From: Nonomuraea endophytica
Lineage (GTDB): Bacteria; Actinomycetota; Actinomycetes; Streptosporangiales; Streptosporangiaceae
Direction of reading: 5' to 3'
Length of the DNA: 64,000 nt
Assembly (NCBI RefSeq): GCF_014203235.1
Contig: NZ_JACHIN010000001.1
Location: 1,054,001-1,118,000, forward strand
Numbering within the stretch: position 1 is the first letter of the stretch; the number at the start of each line of letters is the position of its first letter. Below, piece after piece: positions 8,290-19,258 of this stretch. The notes beneath the pieces are model-generated. The model was not told where the DNA came from. It ran no database searches and saw nothing but the letters and a program-made list of their open reading frames with translations. Position numbers and translations under genes: made by a program.

Positions 8290-8498
8290 TCGGCGGGGTG
8301 CTCGACCAGGGCGAGGATGCGGCTGGACATGAACCGGGCGGTGCGTACGGCGCTGCCGCTCCTGGTCACCTCGCTGACTTCGACCAGACCCCGGCGGGTG
8401 GCCACCTCGACCCTGCGGCCGGCGCGGGTGGCCTTGACTTCGTAGGTGCGCGGGGTTCCCCCGGCGTCGATGACGATCTCTACCCAGTCACCCTTCAT
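8268..8498 (-). CDS. Small conserved hypothetical protein
   Basis: A 76-residue protein starting MKGDWVEIVIDAGG. It is rich in predicted beta strands (YEVKATRAGRRVEVATRRGLVEVSEV), compatible with a small barrel, followed by a C-terminal helix (RFMSSRILALVEH). I do not recognise a named family. Codon usage has the expected G/C third positions. The 3' end overlaps the convergent reductase gene by 22 bases. It starts about 240 bases downstream of a TauE-like gene's start and 31 bases before that gene's stop on the same strand, so it may be co-transcribed downstream of the exporter. Confidence 0.65.
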   Translation of the reverse strand: MKGDWVEIVIDAGGTPRTYEVKATRAGRRVEVATRRGLVEVSEVTRSGSAVRTARFMSSRILALVEHPADQRKASA

Positions 8499-8528
8499 GT
8501 CTGGATTTATACCCAGAAAGACCTATTT

Positions 8529-9284
8529 TTAGGCGTACACTAGTTTGATAATCGCCGCGATTCCGACACAGACGATGATGCCGCGCAGCACCGGAGCGGG
8601 GATCTTCCTGCCGACCTTGGCGCCGATGTAGCCGCCGATCGTGGCGCCCACGGCGATCCCGGCCACGGCCCACCAGTCGACCTCCGCCACCAGGATGAAC
8701 AGCACGGCGGCCGCGCCGTTCACGATCAGGGACAGGACGTTCTTGGCGGCGTTGACCCGCTGCAGGCCGTCGGCGAGGAAGCTGCCGAGCAGGCCGATGA
8801 GCAGCACGCCCTGGGCGGCGCCGAAGTAGCCGCCGTAGACGCCCGCGCCCAGCACGCCCAGCCACAGGACGACGCCGCCGTCGGGGTGCGCGTGCTCACG
8901 CCGGGCCGACAGCCAGCCGTTCAGCTTGGGCTGGATGACCACGAGCACGCAGGCCAGCCCGATCAGGATCGGCACCACGATCTGGAAGACGTCCGGGTCC
9001 AGCCAGAGCAGCAGCAGGCCGCCGATCAGCGAGCCGATCAGCGAGGCCACGCCCAGCTTGACCAGCCGCTGCCGCTGCCCGGCCAGCTCGGCGCGGTAGC
9101 CGTAGGCGCCGGTGAAGGAGCCCGGCACCAGGCCGATGCTGTTGGAGACGTTGGCCACGACCGGGTCCACGCCTACCGCCACCAGCGCGGGGAAGGTGAT
9201 CAGTGACCCCGACCCCACCACCGCGTTGATGGCTCCGGCCCCGACCCCGGCCGCGCACACCGCGGCCACCTCCCACGGCGTCAC
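8529..9284 (-). CDS. TauE/SafE-family anion exporter
   Basis: A 251-residue integral membrane protein with about eight transmembrane segments arranged as two similar halves. The first half has VGAGAINAVVGSGSLITFPAL, the second GAGVYGGYFGAAQGVLL: the paired Gly-rich loops typical of TauE/SafE (DUF81). Members export sulfite, sulfoacetate or other small organic anions; the substrate here is unknown. GTG start at 9284 with GAGGAGGGG just upstream. No sulfur-metabolism gene lies nearby. Confidence 0.92.
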   Translation of the reverse strand: MTPWEVAAVCAAGVGAGAINAVVGSGSLITFPALVAVGVDPVVANVSNSIGLVPGSFTGAYGYRAELAGQRQRLVKLGVASLIGSLIGGLLLLWLDPDVFQIVVPILIGLACVLVVIQPKLNGWLSARREHAHPDGGVVLWLGVLGAGVYGGYFGAAQGVLLIGLLGSFLADGLQRVNAAKNVLSLIVNGAAAVLFILVAEVDWWAVAGIAVGATIGGYIGAKVGRKIPAPVLRGIIVCVGIAAIIKLVYA

Positions 9285-9340
9285 TGCCCCTCCTCGCTCA
9301 GAACTCGTTTCCCGAGCTTAGAGACCTGGGAGATTTCTTT

Positions 9341-10255
9341 TTACGTCGGGTCCTTCGGTGGGCTGAAAAGACCGCCCAGGCCCTCCAGCACCTTGCCCAT
9401 CTCCGACGGCACGATCCACACCTTGTTGGCGTCGCCCTTGGCGATCTCGGGCAGCGTCTGCAGGTACTGGTAGGCCAGCAGCCGCTGGGTCGGATTGCCC
9501 TCGTGGATGGCCTTGAACACCATGCCGATCGCGTCGGCCTGCCCCTTGGCCCGCATCGCCTGCGCCTCGGCGTCGGCCTGCGCGCGCAGCACGGCCGCCT
9601 CCGCCTCGCCGCGCGCCCGCAGCACCGCCGCCTGCTTCTCGCCCTCGGCGGTGAGGATCGCCGCCTGCCGCTGGCCCTCGGCGGTCAGCACGGCGGCGCG
9701 CTTGTCGCGGTCGGCGCGCATCTGCTTCTCCATCGAGTCCTGGATGGAGGAAGGTGGGTCGATCGCCTTGAGCTCGACCCGGTTGACCCGGATGCCCCAC
9801 TTGCCGGTCGCCTCGTCGAGCACCCCGCGCAGCTCGGTGTTGATCTCCTCGCGGGAGGTCAGCGTGCTTTCGAGGTCCATGCCGCCGACCACGTTCCTGA
9901 GCGTGGTGACGGTCAACTGCTCGACGGCGACGATGAAGTTGGCGATCTCGTAGGTGGCCGCCTTGGGGTTGGTGACCTGGAAGTAGATGACGGTGTCGAT
10001 GGAGACGACCAGGTTGTCGGAGGTGATCACCGGCTGCGGCGGGAAGGAGACCACCTGTTCACGCAGGTCGATCTCGTCCCTGATCCGGTCGATGAACGGC
10101 ACCACCAGGTTGAGGCCGGGACCGAGCGTGCGGTGGTAGCGGCCGAGCCGTTCGACGATCGCCGCGGTCGCCTGCCCGATGATCCGGACGGTCCGGTAGA
10201 GAGCCAGGCCCACCAGCACGACCACGACAAGGATGACGATGAGCTCCGTGGCCAT
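9341..10255 (-). CDS. SPFH/Band 7 membrane scaffold protein (paraslipin-like)
   Basis: A 304-residue stomatin/paraslipin-like protein. It has one N-terminal membrane anchor (about residues 5-22, ELIVILVVVVLVGLALY), an SPFH/Band 7 domain (about 25-190, with the signature VNRVELKAIDPPSSIQ) and a long Ala/Glu/Arg heptad helix (about 195-255) for oligomerisation. The start is the ATG at 10255 with GGGAG upstream; an in-frame start further back would add residues with no membrane character. The usual partner, an NfeD-like protein, is absent from both sides. Likely role: membrane microdomain or protease-chaperone scaffold. Confidence 0.93.
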   Translation of the reverse strand: MATELIVILVVVVLVGLALYRTVRIIGQATAAIVERLGRYHRTLGPGLNLVVPFIDRIRDEIDLREQVVSFPPQPVITSDNLVVSIDTVIYFQVTNPKAATYEIANFIVAVEQLTVTTLRNVVGGMDLESTLTSREEINTELRGVLDEATGKWGIRVNRVELKAIDPPSSIQDSMEKQMRADRDKRAAVLTAEGQRQAAILTAEGEKQAAVLRARGEAEAAVLRAQADAEAQAMRAKGQADAIGMVFKAIHEGNPTQRLLAYQYLQTLPEIAKGDANKVWIVPSEMGKVLEGLGGLFSPPKDPT

Positions 10256-10344
10256 GGCACGCTCCCGGAAAGTCGTGGGGGTCCCGACCACGGAGATCCT
10301 ATTTGGTTTTATCCGAAGGCGGTCGGTAACCGCACAAATACGAT

Positions 10345-11133
10345 CTAGTGCGCTCTCGCATACCAGCGGCCCTCGGCGCTGCGGTCCAGCGACAGTGGCA
10401 CACCGAAGGTGCGGGAGAGGTTGTCGGCGGTCATGACCACGTCGAGCGGCCCCTGCGCCACCACCGAGCCGTGCTTCAGCAGCAGCCCGTGCGTGAACCC
10501 GCTCGGCACCTCCTCGACATGGTGCGTGACCAGCACCAGCGTCGGCGAGCGCTGGTCCCCGGCCAGCAACGACAACCGGCGCACCAGGTCCTCGCGCCCG
10601 CCCAGGTCGAGCCCGGCGGCCGGCTCGTCGAGCAGCAGCATCTCGGGGTCCGGCATCAGCGCGCGGGCGATCTGCACCCGCTTGCGCTCGCCCTCCGACA
10701 ACGTGCCGAACCTGCGCCGGATCAGATGGGCGGCGCCCATCATGTCGATCAGCTCGACCGCGCGGGTGACGTCGTTGGAGTCATACTCCTCCGTCCAGCG
10801 CCCGAGGATCGCGTACGACGCGGTCAGCACCAGGTCGATGACCTTCTCCTCGCCCGGGATGCGCTCGGCCAGCGCCGCGCTGGCCAGCCCGATCCGCGGA
10901 CGCAGGTCGAAGACGTCGGCCTGCCCCAGCCGCTCGCCCAGAACCTCGACCAGACCTTCACTCGGAAACAGCAGCGTCGCCGCCACCTGCAGCAGCGTGG
11001 TCTTGCCCGCGCCGTTCGGCCCGATGACCACCCAGCGCTCGTCCTCGTTGACCGTCCAGTCGATGCCACGCAGGAGAGTCGCGCCGTCGCGTCTGACGGC
11101 GACATCCTGTAGCCGCAGCACCTGACCGCCCAT
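10345..11133 (-). CDS. ABC transporter ATP-binding protein (YlmA-like)
   Basis: A complete 262-residue ATPase domain: Walker A GPNGAGKTT (about 38-46), signature LSEGERKRVQIARAL (about 145-159), Walker B MLLLDEP and the switch His in VTHH. No permease or binding-protein gene is adjacent, as in the YlmA/ModF-like soluble ATPases. The ATG at 11133 has GAGGAGG upstream; an upstream in-frame extension would overlap the divergent gene and looks non-coding. The cargo is unknown. Confidence 0.92.
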   Translation of the reverse strand: MGGQVLRLQDVAVRRDGATLLRGIDWTVNEDERWVVIGPNGAGKTTLLQVAATLLFPSEGLVEVLGERLGQADVFDLRPRIGLASAALAERIPGEEKVIDLVLTASYAILGRWTEEYDSNDVTRAVELIDMMGAAHLIRRRFGTLSEGERKRVQIARALMPDPEMLLLDEPAAGLDLGGREDLVRRLSLLAGDQRSPTLVLVTHHVEEVPSGFTHGLLLKHGSVVAQGPLDVVMTADNLSRTFGVPLSLDRSAEGRWYARAH

Positions 11134-11219
11134 CCCCGGTACCTCCTCGCGCCCGATTGTCCCGGTTGCCGGAACGCACGGGACAAACCTATTGCAGGGC
11201 GAGCACATATCGTGGATCA

Positions 11220-11928
11220 GTGCGCGCTGAATCACCTGTCTCCCCCGCACTCGTGGCCTGGGGCAACGCCTGGCTTGCCGGTCACGTGGGCCTCGACGAG
11301 GCCGCCGACCAGGTGGAGTCCGTCGCAGGACCCACGTTGATCGCCACCGTCCCCCTCCGTGTGCACCTCGCCGACCTGCGCTCGCAAGGTCTCCACGAGG
11401 TACGGCTGGCCCTCCCGGCCCCCGGCGACCCGCTGGGGCTGTCCGGGCCGCCAGACTTCAACGCCGCCGCGGTGGACGCCGGGCAGGCGGCGATAGCCGT
11501 ACTCGCCGAGCGGAACGTCGGCCTGGTCCCGGAGCCCGACCTGCGCGGCTCCTCCTACCAGGGCACCGCGTTCACGGTGCACCCGGCCGGGCCGGTCCGC
11601 GCCGACCTGCCCTCCGTGGCCGAGGCCGAACGCGATCTGGCCGAGGCCATCCGGACCGCCACCGAGTCGCTCACCTCGGTCGAAGGGCCGGGCCAGGCCC
11701 ACCCCGGCCAGTTGGAGCGCGCGGGCGGTGAGCTCGCGCCCGGCTACCCGGGCCGCGCCCACCGCGTGTCCGCGCTGGCCGCGCGGCTGGCGGTGATGCT
11801 CCGGCTGGCCGACGAGGGCCTCGGGCTGACCTCCGCGCAGATGGCGACCAGGTCCGCGGCCCTGCGACAGCTCGACCACGCGGTACGGCGGGCCACCGTG
11901 GCCGCCCACCACGCGATCTTCGAGCCGA

Positions 11929-11942
<14 letters not shown>
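11220..11942 (+). CDS. Conserved hypothetical protein
   Basis: A 240-residue protein that I cannot assign to a named family. It has a mixed alpha/beta N-terminal half (VRLALPAPGDPLGL, then FNAAAVDAGQAAIAVL) and a helical, Ala-rich C-terminal half. No signal peptide or membrane segment is seen. The GTG at 11220 is preferred because it begins typical coding sequence and leaves room for divergent promoters; -10-like CATATC lies just upstream and no ribosome site is evident, so the message may be leaderless. The 3' end overlaps the convergent kinase gene by 14 bases. Confidence 0.75.
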
Positions 11943-14337
<2,395 letters not shown>

Positions 14338-14506
14338 GTATCCCTCCCCCTTACGCAGAAACCCCCAAGACAAGCCTGGCCAGCAACCCCAAACCCGCGC
14401 AAGCACCGCCAGATCACGAAAGATCATCACTCTTTGTGGGATATTTGCCCTCGGCAATAGTCAGCTGAAGAATCTGGGATTTCCAGCACCGTAGGGGGAG
14501 CCGCAT

Positions 14507-15148
14507 ATGCGCAAGTCTCTCAGCATGCTCTTAGGCGCGAGCCTGGCCGTCACCGGGTTGACCGCCATACCCGCCCAGGCAACTACAAACGCCACCATTG
14601 TTCCGCAAACCGCCCGCGAGCCGTACTCGAACTTCAAGGTCAGCGTCAAATACAGCACCCGCACCAAGCGCGGCGGAAAGATCCTCTACAAGATCAAGGC
14701 CAAGAACCTCGGCCCCCACTACGCCGACTACTTCTGGGTCGGCGGCCAGGTCCCCAAGGGCGTCGTGCCGACGCTGCGGTGGAGCGCCGCCAAGGGCACC
14801 AAGTGCAACTGGGAAGGCCAATTCTTCTGGTGCTGGGGCCGCTACGCCCTTGAGGTCGGCGACTCCGAATGGCTCAACTTCCAGGTGACGCTCAAGAAGA
14901 ACACCAAGGGCACCGCCGTGGCCAAGCTCGGCGTGATCGCCTTCGATGTGCCGCTGGGCGCGGAGAACATCGACGAGGAAGAGCTGGAGCGCATCGGCAT
15001 CAAGGGCTGGAAGTGGCTCAAGACCACCAAGACCAAGATCGTCTGGCCCCCCAAACGCCCCACCCGCGGCTGGACGCCTCCCCCGGTCGTCAAGGACTAC
15101 AACCCGCCGGTGGTGCACGAGGAGTCCAACAAGAAGAAGGACACATAA
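14507..15148 (+). CDS. Secreted DUF11-like protein, paralogue 1 of an unrecognised pair
   Basis: A 213-residue exported protein. The signal peptide (MRKSLSMLLGASLAVTGLTA, cleavage after IPAQA near residue 25) precedes one Ig-like domain resembling DUF11: KRGGKILYKIKAKNLGP, then the lipid-free core VGGQVPKGV. Two Cys in CNWEGQFFWC probably form a disulfide. The C-terminus carries a Pro/charged tail absent from its paralogue at 19259. Start supported by GGGGGAG upstream. It is divergent from the WD40 kinase gene, so a shared promoter region and possible functional link are plausible. I do not recognise a named family; the enzyme-like residues are absent. Confidence 0.85.
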   Translation: MRKSLSMLLGASLAVTGLTAIPAQATTNATIVPQTAREPYSNFKVSVKYSTRTKRGGKILYKIKAKNLGPHYADYFWVGGQVPKGVVPTLRWSAAKGTKCNWEGQFFWCWGRYALEVGDSEWLNFQVTLKKNTKGTAVAKLGVIAFDVPLGAENIDEEELERIGIKGWKWLKTTKTKIVWPPKRPTRGWTPPPVVKDYNPPVVHEESNKKKDT

Positions 15149-15655
15149 CCCACAAGAAGGACCTCTAAGGGCGTCACTTTCTTTTACGGCAAGCCGACTG
15201 AGCCGCCACCCGCCGACCATGGCCGGCGGCCTCCAGGAAGACGCCACTGGACCCGCACAGGGCCGGGCGCCGCAACGGCGCCCGGTCACCGGGCACCGAC
15301 CCCCGTTCCCCGGCGCGCGACCAACCCCTCGTTTCCCCCGAGCTTGCGAGATGTGCACACCCAAGAGCCCGCCAAGGAGGTCTGGCCAGTTACCCGGGAG
15401 CTGGCGACGACGGCCGACCGGGTAGTTGGGCCCGGGTTCCGGCGGTGGCGGCCGACCGGGTAGTCGGGCCGGGGTCCCACATGGAGGTCTGGCCGGGTAG
15501 TTGCGGCCGAGTTCGGAAATGACGGCCGACCGGGTAGTCGGGTCGGGGTCTCGCCAAGAGGTCCAGTGGTTGCGTCCCGGATCCAGCAATGACGGCCGAC
15601 CGGGTAGCTGTGCCCGGGTTCCGGCGGTGGCGGTTGGCCGGGTGGTTGGGGTGGG
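15149..15655. other. Intergenic region with hairpins and a degenerate repeat array
   Basis: About 500 bases between two convergent genes, with no supported gene. At 15265-15300 there are G+C-rich inverted repeats (GGGCGCCG next to CGGCGCCC) that could terminate transcription. The right part is filled by a degenerate repeat, annotated separately. Confidence 0.6.
15412..15655. repeat. Degenerate repeat array, core GGCCGACCGGGTAG
   Basis: The core GGCCGACCGGGTAG occurs exactly at 15412, 15450, 15524 and 15594, with shortened versions near 15491 (GGCCGGGTAGT) and 15636 (GGCCGGGTGGT). Spacing is about 33-41 bases or twice that, so the array has a period near 36-38 bases with drift. Spacer sequences are partly shared (CCCGGGTTCCGGCGGTGGC occurs twice). 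It lies immediately 3' of the response-regulator gene. Confidence 0.75.
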
Positions 15656-16285
15656 TTAGGCGAGGCCGTGGCGGACGGCGTAGAGGGCGGCTTGGGTGCG
15701 GTCCTGGACGCCGAGTTTCATGAGGACGTTCGACACGTGTGTCTTGACCGTCTTCTCCGCCACCGTCAGCGCCCGCGCGATCTCCCGGTTGGAGCGGCCG
15801 GCGGCGATCAGGGTGAGGACTTCGCGTTCGCGTTCGGTCAGCTGGACTGGGCCGGGGACGTGCATCTCCGGGGTGGCCGGGCCGGCGCCGAGCATGGCCT
15901 CGGCCGCCTCGGGGGCCAGCAGGACCTGGCCGCCGTGCACCGCACGGACCGCCTGGACCAGCGCCGACGGGTCCACGTCCTTGTACAGGAAGCCCGCCGC
16001 CCCCGCCCGCATCGCCGGGCCGACGTCGGAGCGGTCGCTGACCGAGGTGAGCACCACGATCCGGGTCGGCGAGCCGGTCAGGCGTTCCAGGGCGCCGAGG
16101 CCGCCCAGCACCGGCATCTTGAGGTCGAGCAGCAGCACGTCGGGCTTGAGCTCGCCTACCAGGTCGACCGCTTCCTGCCCGTCTCCGGCCTCGCCCACGA
16201 CCGTGATGTCCTCCTGGAGGTCGAGGAAGGTGCGCAGGCCCTGCCGTACCACCGGATGATCGTCGGCGATCAGCACCTTGATCAA
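15656..16285 (-). CDS. NarL/LuxR-type response regulator
   Basis: A 209-residue two-domain regulator. The receiver domain (about 1-120) has the acidic pocket D8/D9, phospho-acceptor D54 in LLLDLKMP and the K in FLYKD. The LuxR-type helix-turn-helix is at about 145-205 (LTEREREVLTLIAAGRSNREIA). The likely start is the TTG at 16285, whose TTGA overlaps the stop of the sensor-kinase gene; a GTG three codons later is possible. The overlap implies translational coupling with the kinase. Target genes are not evident; the receiver-HTH order is the standard NarL form. Confidence 0.94.
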   Translation of the reverse strand: MIKVLIADDHPVVRQGLRTFLDLQEDITVVGEAGDGQEAVDLVGELKPDVLLLDLKMPVLGGLGALERLTGSPTRIVVLTSVSDRSDVGPAMRAGAAGFLYKDVDPSALVQAVRAVHGGQVLLAPEAAEAMLGAGPATPEMHVPGPVQLTEREREVLTLIAAGRSNREIARALTVAEKTVKTHVSNVLMKLGVQDRTQAALYAVRHGLA

Positions 16286-17397
16286 ATCCCCACCTCCACC
16301 AGGACCGTGGTCCCCTCGTCCCGGGACGAGCCGACGGTCAGCGTGCCGCCGACCGACTCCGCCCGGTCCTTCATGGATGCCAGCCCGAGCCCTCTGGAGT
16401 CGGCCTGGTCGAAGCCGGTGCCGTTGTCGGCCACCGAGAGGGCCAGCTTGCCACCGTCGTACGCCAGCCGCACCCACACCTGGGTGGCGCCCGAGTGGCG
16501 GAGCGCGTTGTGCAGCGACTCCTGTGCCACCCGCAGCACCACGACCTCGACCGCCGGGTCCAGCGGCGGTAGTTCGTCGCTGTCGAAGGTGATGGCGGCG
16601 GGCTGTAGCCGGTCGAGCATGCGTACGTGCTTGCGCAGCGTCTCGCTCAGGCCGTGGCGGTCGAGCTCGGCCGGGCGCATCTCGACGATGACCGCCCGGA
16701 GCTCGGCCATGGCCTCACCGGCCAGCTTCTGGACGCGGTCGAGCTCGGCGGCGGCCCGGTCGGGGTCGGTGCGCAGCATCGTGGCCGCGGCCTGGGCGGT
16801 CAACCGCAGGGAGAACAGCTTCTGGGTGACGGCGTCGTGGAGTTCGCGGGCCATGCGGTTGCGCTCTTCGACGAGGGCCAGCTCGCGGCCCTGCTCGTAC
16901 AGTCTGGCGTTGGTGAGCGCGATCGCGGCGTGCGCGGCGAACAGCGTGAGCAGGTCCTGGTCGTCCTGGGTGAAACCGCCGGGCTGGCGCTTGTTGGCGA
17001 GGAAGATGATGCCGAGCACCTCGTCGCCGTCGCGGATCGGGACACCGAGGAAGTCCTTCATGACCGGGTGCGCCTTCGGCCAGTACTCGAACCTGGGGTC
17101 CTCGCGCAGGTCGGGCAGCCGCGCGGGGGTCCCCTCCTGGAGCATCGCGCCGAGCATGCCATGCTGGCGAGGCAGCGGGCCGATCGCGTCCCACTGCTTG
17201 TCGGTCAGTCCCTCGGCGACGAACTCGGCGAACGAGCCGTCCTCGTCGGGCACGCCGAGCGCGGCATAACGGGCGTCGAGCAGGCGTTGCGCCGAGCGCA
17301 CGATGACCTGCAGCACCTCGCGCACCGACAGGTGACGGGTGACCGCCAGCACGGCCGAGCTCACGGCCTGCAGGATCTCGTCGCGATCGGGGGTCAC
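16282..17397 (-). CDS. GAF-domain sensor histidine kinase (NarL-partner type)
   Basis: A 371-residue soluble histidine kinase. One GAF domain (about 20-165) is followed by the HisKA_3 dimerisation helix with phospho-acceptor H187 in MARELHDAV, then an HATPase_c domain (about 270-370) with the N-box NALRHSGA and GLGLASMKDRAESVGG. No membrane segment, so it senses a cytoplasmic signal. The GAF domain resembles those of DevS-like kinases, but I see no obvious haem His assignment. Forms an operon with the overlapping response regulator. Confidence 0.94.
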   Translation of the reverse strand: MTPDRDEILQAVSSAVLAVTRHLSVREVLQVIVRSAQRLLDARYAALGVPDEDGSFAEFVAEGLTDKQWDAIGPLPRQHGMLGAMLQEGTPARLPDLREDPRFEYWPKAHPVMKDFLGVPIRDGDEVLGIIFLANKRQPGGFTQDDQDLLTLFAAHAAIALTNARLYEQGRELALVEERNRMARELHDAVTQKLFSLRLTAQAAATMLRTDPDRAAAELDRVQKLAGEAMAELRAVIVEMRPAELDRHGLSETLRKHVRMLDRLQPAAITFDSDELPPLDPAVEVVVLRVAQESLHNALRHSGATQVWVRLAYDGGKLALSVADNGTGFDQADSRGLGLASMKDRAESVGGTLTVGSSRDEGTTVLVEVGI

Positions 17398-17489
17398 CCG
17401 ACCACTCTATGGTCCTAGGTCGATGTGCCCAGTCCCGGGCGGGACTTCAGCCCGATGTACGGCGGGCCGCGCCTTTCTAGCGTCGAACC

Positions 17490-18146
17490 ATGACGAACAC
17501 CGCACTCATCACCGGCGCTTCCCGCGGTCTCGGCCTCGCCCTCGCGAGGTCCCTGGCAGGTGCGGGATGGAACCTCGTCCTCACCGCACGCGGCGCCGAG
17601 GACCTGGAGAAGGTCGCCGCCGAGATCGGCGCCACCGCGATACCCGGCGACGTGGCCGAGGCCGAGCACCGCGAACGGCTGGCCAAGGCGGTCCCCTCGC
17701 TGGACCTGCTGGTCAACAACGCCAGCGGACTCGGCGCCACACCGCTACCCAAGATCGCGGGCTACCCGCTGGAGGCGTTCCGCGTCCTGCTGGAGACCAA
17801 CGTGATCGCCCCGCTCTCCCTCATCCAGGCGACCATTCCGGCGATCAGGGCCGCCAGGGGCGCGATCGTCAACATCACCTCCGACGCCGCCACCGGCGCC
17901 TACGAGGGCTGGGGCGGCTACGGCGCCACCAAGGCGGCCCTGGAGCAACTCTCGAACGTCCTGGCCGCGGAAGAGCCCGACGTCGCCGTCTGGTGGGCCG
18001 ATCCGGGCGAGATGAACACCAGGATGCTGGCCGATGCCGTGGGCGCCGACGAGGCCGCGGGCGCCGCCGACCCGGCGCGGGTCGCGATCGCGCTGCACGA
18101 CCTCATCAAGCGCCGCCCGGCCAGCGGGCGGGTGAACCTGCAATGA
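17490..18146 (+). CDS. Short-chain dehydrogenase/reductase
   Basis: A 218-residue classical SDR: cofactor motif TGASRGLG (8-15), NNAS (76-79), catalytic S131, Y144 and K148 (YGATK). Asp/Arg residues after the second strand (TARGAED) suggest NADP preference. Shorter than most SDRs at the C-terminus, so the substrate lid is reduced. The ATGA overlap with the following queA-like gene implies coupled translation, an uncommon pairing. Substrate unknown. Confidence 0.93.
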   Translation: MTNTALITGASRGLGLALARSLAGAGWNLVLTARGAEDLEKVAAEIGATAIPGDVAEAEHRERLAKAVPSLDLLVNNASGLGATPLPKIAGYPLEAFRVLLETNVIAPLSLIQATIPAIRAARGAIVNITSDAATGAYEGWGGYGATKAALEQLSNVLAAEEPDVAVWWADPGEMNTRMLADAVGADEAAGAADPARVAIALHDLIKRRPASGRVNLQ

Positions 18147-19168
18147 CCGCCACCCTGGACGGCGGGCACTCGGGTCTCGACTTCCGGCTGCCCGCCGCGC
18201 TGGAGGCCCACGCGCCGCCCGAGGCCCGCGGTCTGTCCCGCGACGGGGTACGCCTGCTGGTGAGCAGGGGCGGCGCGCACACCCATCACCCGTTCATCGA
18301 CCTGCCCGGCCAACTGGATCCCGGCGACCTCGTGGTGGTCAACAACTCGGCCACGCTTCCCGCGGCGGTGCGGCTCGACCGGCTCTCGGTGCACTTCTCC
18401 ACCGCCCGCGAGGACGGGACGTGGCTGGTGGAGCTGCGGCGCCGTACCGCGAAGGCATCCGAGCCCTACGGCGGCGGCGAACCGGGCGAATGGCTGCCGC
18501 TGCCGGGCAACGCGACGCTCAGGCTGATCGAACGCGAGACCCCGCGGCTGTGGCGGGCGCGGCTCGACCAGGACGTGGAGAAGTACCTGGCCGGGAAGGG
18601 CGTGCCGATCCGCTACTCCTACGTGGACCGGGACTGGCCATTGGCCGACTACCAGACCGTGTTCGGCACCGTGCCGGGCAGCGCGGAGATGCCGAGCGCG
18701 GGGCGGCCGTTCACGGCGGAGCTGGTGACGGCGCTCGTGTCACGGGGCGTGGGGGTCGCGCCGATCACCCTGCACACCGGCGTCGCCTCCCCGGAGAAGG
18801 ACGAGCCGCCCTACGCCGAGCGCTACGACGTGCCCGAGCACACCGCGCGCCTGGTCAACCTCACGCGACGGAACGGCGGGCGCGTGGTCGCCGTCGGCAC
18901 GACCGTCGTGCGGGCACTGGAGACGGCGACCGGCGCCGACGGCCTGGTCAGGGCGTCGAGCGGATGGACCAGGCACCTGGTCACGCCCGACACGCCGCCT
19001 CGGGCGGTCACGGGGCTGATCACCGGGCTACACGAACCGAGGTCGAGCCACCTGCTGATGCTGACGGCGTTCGTGGGACGGGAGACGCTCGCGGAGGCGT
19101 ACGCGGAGGCGCTTCGAGAGGGGTATTTGTGGCATGAGTTTGGTGATGTGCACTTGATTCAGAAGTAA
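18143..19168 (+). CDS. queA: S-adenosylmethionine:tRNA ribosyltransferase-isomerase (QueA-like)
   Basis: A 341-residue protein of the QueA family with the hallmarks DLVVVNNSATLPA, VDRDWPLADYQTVFG, GVGVAPITLHTG and the C-terminal HEPRSSHLLMLTAF and FGDVHLI. QueA transfers the ribosyl moiety of S-adenosylmethionine to 7-aminomethyl-7-deazaguanine in tRNA to make epoxyqueuosine. No tgt or preQ1-pathway gene is in the window, and it is coupled by ATGA overlap to an SDR gene, so a queuosine role here is not assured. Length is close to the family norm. Confidence 0.9.
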   Translation: MTATLDGGHSGLDFRLPAALEAHAPPEARGLSRDGVRLLVSRGGAHTHHPFIDLPGQLDPGDLVVVNNSATLPAAVRLDRLSVHFSTAREDGTWLVELRRRTAKASEPYGGGEPGEWLPLPGNATLRLIERETPRLWRARLDQDVEKYLAGKGVPIRYSYVDRDWPLADYQTVFGTVPGSAEMPSAGRPFTAELVTALVSRGVGVAPITLHTGVASPEKDEPPYAERYDVPEHTARLVNLTRRNGGRVVAVGTTVVRALETATGADGLVRASSGWTRHLVTPDTPPRAVTGLITGLHEPRSSHLLMLTAFVGRETLAEAYAEALREGYLWHEFGDVHLIQK

Positions 19169-19258
19169 TTGCTTTACATAGATTTTGCCTGCGTGATAGG
19201 AACAGCCGACGTTCACGGGGGGTTTTCCTCGTCCCACTTTCCTCACGGAGACAGCTGC

